NCBI GenBank assembly: GCA_007117945.1 | Contig: SKTN01000163.1 | Span: 1-7,260, forward strand | Origin: Nitriliruptoraceae bacterium | GTDB lineage: Bacteria; Actinomycetota; Nitriliruptoria; Nitriliruptorales; Nitriliruptoraceae | Reading direction: 5' to 3' | Length of the DNA: 7,260 bases | Part shown: positions 5,406 to 7,260 of the stretch, piece by piece | How the letters are laid out: every line of letters begins with the position of its first letter | Numbering within the stretch: position 1 is the stretch's first letter | Translations under genes and position numbers: made by a program | Notes under the pieces: model-generated | What the model was told of the DNA's origin: nothing | What the model saw: only the letters and a program-made list of their open reading frames with translations | The model's database searches: none

Positions 5406-5854
5406 CGGGGCGTCCCCGCCCCGCCGCCGGCATCGGCGCCACCGGAGGTGGCCGCGACCTGCGCCACCTCGCGATCCACCGCGGAGTCCAGCACCACACC
5501 CGTGCGCACGTCGCGCCGGGGTACGTCCGCCCACAGTCGTTCCAGGGAGTAGATGCCCCGCTGCTCCGTGGTGAACAGGTGGCACACGACGTCCCCGTAG
5601 TCCAGCAGGACCCAGCCTGCGGCGGGTGTGCCCTCACGGCGCAGCGGTCGCCGCCCCTGGTCACGCAGCCGTTCCTCGATGCGTTCACCGATGGCCTTGA
5701 GCTGCCGGTCGTTGCCGGCGCTGGCCAGCAGGAACACGTCCACGATGGCGAGCAGATCGCTGACATCGAGGATCGTGAGATCGGCGGCCTTGATGTCGTC
5801 TGCGGCGTCGGCAGCAGCGACGGCCAGAGCGACCGCCTCGTCGGTTGCGGGCAC
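5402..5854 (-). CDS. rsfS: Ribosomal silencing factor RsfS, 150 aa
   Basis: RsfS (RsfA/YbeB/Iojap family) binds ribosomal protein L14 (uL14) and blocks joining of the 30S and 50S subunits when nutrients fall. The conserved core is clear: the helix TDEAVALAVAAADAADD (4-20), KAADLTILDVSDLLAIVDVF (22-41), SAGNDRQLKAIGERIEERL (45-63), and the signature EGTPAAGWVLLDYGDVVCHLF (74-94) ending in IYSLERLWAD (101-110). Small departures are Cys91 where Val is usual and Gly-Ile before the Tyr of the usual 'R-x-Y-Y' type segment. A 37-residue Ala/Gly-rich tail (114-150) goes beyond the core. The GTG at 5854-5852 is preferred: GAGG lies 5 bases upstream and the family's first helix starts right after. A GTG at 5926 would add 24 residues of unlikely sequence. 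Its TGA overlaps the phosphatase start (GTGA). Confidence 0.95.
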   Translation of the reverse strand: MPATDEAVALAVAAADAADDIKAADLTILDVSDLLAIVDVFLLASAGNDRQLKAIGERIEERLRDQGRRPLRREGTPAAGWVLLDYGDVVCHLFTTEQRGIYSLERLWADVPRRDVRTGVVLDSAVDREVAQVAATSGGADAGGGAGTPR

Positions 5855-5927
5855 GGGGACCTCGTGGATCGGAGCGGTTCGGATGTCGGGCGCGCACCGG
5901 CGACGGGTGCACCCGGTGTGCCCCACC

Positions 5928-5933
5928 AGGGTA
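5928..5933 (-). promoter_or_regulatory. Possible -10 box for rsfS (TACCCT)
   Basis: On the minus strand TACCCT (5933-5928) fits TANNNT and would start transcription near 5921, about 67 bases ahead of the chosen rsfS GTG and downstream of the alternative GTG at 5926. It directly follows the hairpin at 5939-5982, so rsfS and the phosphatase could be transcribed apart from the LytR_C gene. No good -35 box is seen. Confidence 0.3.
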
Positions 5934-5938
5934 CGGGG

Positions 5939-5982
5939 CCGGGCAGGACCCAGCGGGGGACGGCGTCCGGGGTCCTGCCCGG
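5939..5982 (-). terminator. Long nested hairpin between the LytR_C gene and rsfS
   Basis: Perfect 13-bp arms, CCGGGCAGGACCC (5939-5951) and its complement (5970-5982), enclose 18 bases. Those bases hold a second small stem, GGAC (5958-5961) with GTCC (5965-5968), around GGC. It begins 25 bases after the stop codon of the LytR_C gene, the position expected for its terminator, but no T tract follows. It could equally be an mRNA stabilising or attenuating structure before rsfS. Confidence 0.6.
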
Positions 5983-6007
5983 TCGACGTGCGGGGTCGCG
6001 GAGCGCG

Positions 6008-7260
6008 TCAGTCCGGCGGGGGGAAGTCCGCACCCACCACGATCGTGACGTCCACCACCGAACCCGGTGTCGCCGCCAGTTCCAGCTCACCGACGCCCAG
6101 CCGCTGCTGGACGTCGCGGCCCACGGCCACCTGCTCCTCGGAGCCGTCGTGCAGCACGATCCGGGTCGTGTCGTAGGTGAAGCGGTCGGCGTTGCCCGTC
6201 AGCACGACCCGGTAGCCCCCGTCCGCGAGGCGCTCCGCCACCGCCAGACCGATCCGCGGCACCCCGTTGCCGTTGAGGATCTGCACGTTCCGGCCCCCCG
6301 CGACCTCGCCACCGGCGCGCGCGCCGGCCAGCCGCGAGGCCACGATCGCCTCGGCACGCTCGGTGTCGACGCGGTACCCGTCCCCACCATCGGCGCCCAG
6401 GGGCAGGACGGGCAGCGTGAGGGTCGTGAGCCGCTCCTCGGCGCGGGCCTCCGCGAACCCCCGCAGGAGGTCGGCCACCAACTGCGGTTGGCTGGTGGTG
6501 ATGGTGGACGTCCCGCGCTCGGTCTCCAGCGTGAGCAGCCGGTCGACCAACGCCGGGTCGGCAGCCACCGCGTCGAGCAGCCCCGCCAGGACCTGCTGCA
6601 CCCTCGGCAGTGCCTCCAGCTCCCCCTCGTCGGGGATCTCCACGGTCAGGAAGCGCGCCAGCTGCGCACCCTCGAGCACGCTCGTGCCCGCCTCGGCCAC
6701 CACGGCACCGTCGGCGTCCACCAGGGTGCGGGGGCTGGTCACCTCCACGGGGCCGACCTCGGTGAGCACCTGCTCCCACCCGGCGTGGTCGATCGCCGCG
6801 ACACCGTCGAGCCCCACACCGAGGAGGTTGCCGAGGCTCAGGCGCGTCAGGTCCGCGCCGCCGAGGCCGTGGGCCTCGGCCAGGGTGAAGGTCCCATGGC
6901 CGGGGATGTCGGCCACGGTGGCGGTGGGGACGAGCAGGGCGGTCGCGGTGGCGCTGGCGTGGTCCTCGGCGAGGATGGTCAGCTGGGTGGCCTCCGCCGC
7001 GCTGCCGGGTCCCTCGACGGTGACCAGGGCGAGGCTGGCGCCCCCCTCGCCCGGTGCGGTGACCTCGGGATCGTCCAGGGCCTCCTCGGGCGAGAGCAGG
7101 TCCCGGAGCGCTCCCACACCCCCCGTCGCCAGCCACACACCTGCAGCACCGAGCAGCACCAGGAGCACGGCGCCCAGCAGCCAGGGCCGAGCCCCCCGGC
7201 CAGCCTGCCGGCCGGCGCGCAGCGAGCGTGCCTGACCCCGCGCGCCCCGCCGGCTGCGCC
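6008..7260 (-). CDS. Membrane protein with degenerate LCP-like domain and LytR_C domain (5' end cut by window edge)
   Basis: The reading frame is open to the right edge, so the start lies outside; 416 residues are visible. An Arg-rich cytoplasmic stretch (1-25) precedes one membrane helix (about 26-46), so the rest should face the cell wall. Residues about 75-245 follow the LytR-CpsA-Psr (LCP) layout: LLVPTATVADIPGHGTFTLAEAHGLGG (108-134), LLGVGLDGVAAIDHAGWEQVL (145-165), VGPVEVTSP (168-176) and LEGAQLARFL (195-204). LCP enzymes attach teichoic acid or arabinogalactan polymers to peptidoglycan. Here the Arg-Asp after the 'slPRDt' strand is Thr-Ala, and the 'yvRfR..D' arginines are replaced by FLTVEIPDEGE, so transferase activity is doubtful. 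The LytR_C domain is intact: NVQILNGNGVPRIGLAVAERL (324-344) through VVDVTIVVG. A GTG at 7168 would split the membrane helix and is unlikely to be the start. LytR_C call strong, LCP kinship likely. Confidence 0.85.
   Translation of the reverse strand, partial: RSRRGARGQARSLRAGRQAGRGARPWLLGAVLLVLLGAAGVWLATGGVGALRDLLSPEEALDDPEVTAPGEGGASLALVTVEGPGSAAEATQLTILAEDHASATATALLVPTATVADIPGHGTFTLAEAHGLGGADLTRLSLGNLLGVGLDGVAAIDHAGWEQVLTEVGPVEVTSPRTLVDADGAVVAEAGTSVLEGAQLARFLTVEIPDEGELEALPRVQQVLAGLLDAVAADPALVDRLLTLETERGTSTITTSQPQLVADLLRGFAEARAEERLTTLTLPVLPLGADGGDGYRVDTERAEAIVASRLAGARAGGEVAGGRNVQILNGNGVPRIGLAVAERLADGGYRVVLTGNADRFTYDTTRIVLHDGSEEQVAVGRDVQQRLGVGELELAATPGSVVDVTIVVGADFPPPD

Noticed and set aside
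5924..5926. GTG at 5926 as the rsfS start
   Set aside because: It would add 24 residues with no family resemblance and no ribosome binding site, and it lies upstream of the transcript start expected from the TACCCT box. The GTG at 5854 has GAGG at a good distance.
7166..7168. GTG at 7168 as the start of the LCP-like/LytR_C protein
   Set aside because: The frame stays open to the window edge and the upstream residues complete the membrane helix (PWLLGA before VLLVLLGAAG) with a positively charged flank, so the true start lies beyond 7260.
1..7260. CRISPR array, insertion sequence, toxin-antitoxin pair or defence system
   Set aside because: I saw no regularly spaced direct repeats, transposase motifs, terminal inverted repeats or small toxin-like gene pairs on either strand.

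Overview
This is a very GC-rich, gene-dense window that reads as a high-GC Actinomycetota chromosome. The grounds are pervasive G/C third positions, frequent GTG starts, GGAGG ribosome binding sites, possible TANNNT -10 boxes, and an rsfS/histidine phosphatase pair beside an LCP-like/LytR_C protein with leuS nearby. The proteins are rich in Asp, Glu, Ala and Arg. The genus cannot be fixed from the sequence; a deep actinobacterial lineage such as Nitriliruptoria is only a guess.

Layout. (1) 1-944, minus strand: the N-terminal part of leucyl-tRNA synthetase (leuS, cut by the window edge), preceded by a small SRPBCC-fold protein gene. (2) 945-1100: divergent intergenic region with two adjacent inverted repeats. 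(3) 1101-2549, plus: a lipoprotein with a PQQ-type beta-propeller. (4) 2564-2758: a hairpin, then a tRNA-Ala(GGC) gene with a possible promoter and a perfect 12-bp terminator stem. (5) 2946-4652, plus: a UPF0316-type membrane protein (DUF5698/DUF2179) and a renalase-like FAD/NAD-dependent oxidoreductase, probably one transcript. (6) 4656-7260, minus: a histidine phosphatase, the ribosomal silencing factor rsfS, and a membrane protein with a degenerate LCP-like domain plus a LytR_C domain, cut by the right edge.

How they relate. The minus-strand genes resemble the conserved actinobacterial neighbourhood (LCP/LytR_C, rsfS, phosphatase, further on leuS), which mixes translation control, aminoacylation and cell-envelope functions. 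A plus-strand block (lipoprotein, tRNA-Ala, UPF0316 protein, oxidoreductase) lies between the two minus-strand groups. The oxidoreductase and the phosphatase converge with only 3 bp between their stop codons, and rsfS and the phosphatase overlap by a GTGA, so they are probably translationally coupled.

No CRISPR array, insertion sequence, phage gene or recognisable defence system is visible. The most noteworthy items are the LCP-like domain that lacks its usual catalytic Arg/Asp residues, a long nested hairpin upstream of rsfS, a paired inverted repeat ahead of the lipoprotein, and a likely leaderless start for the SRPBCC gene.
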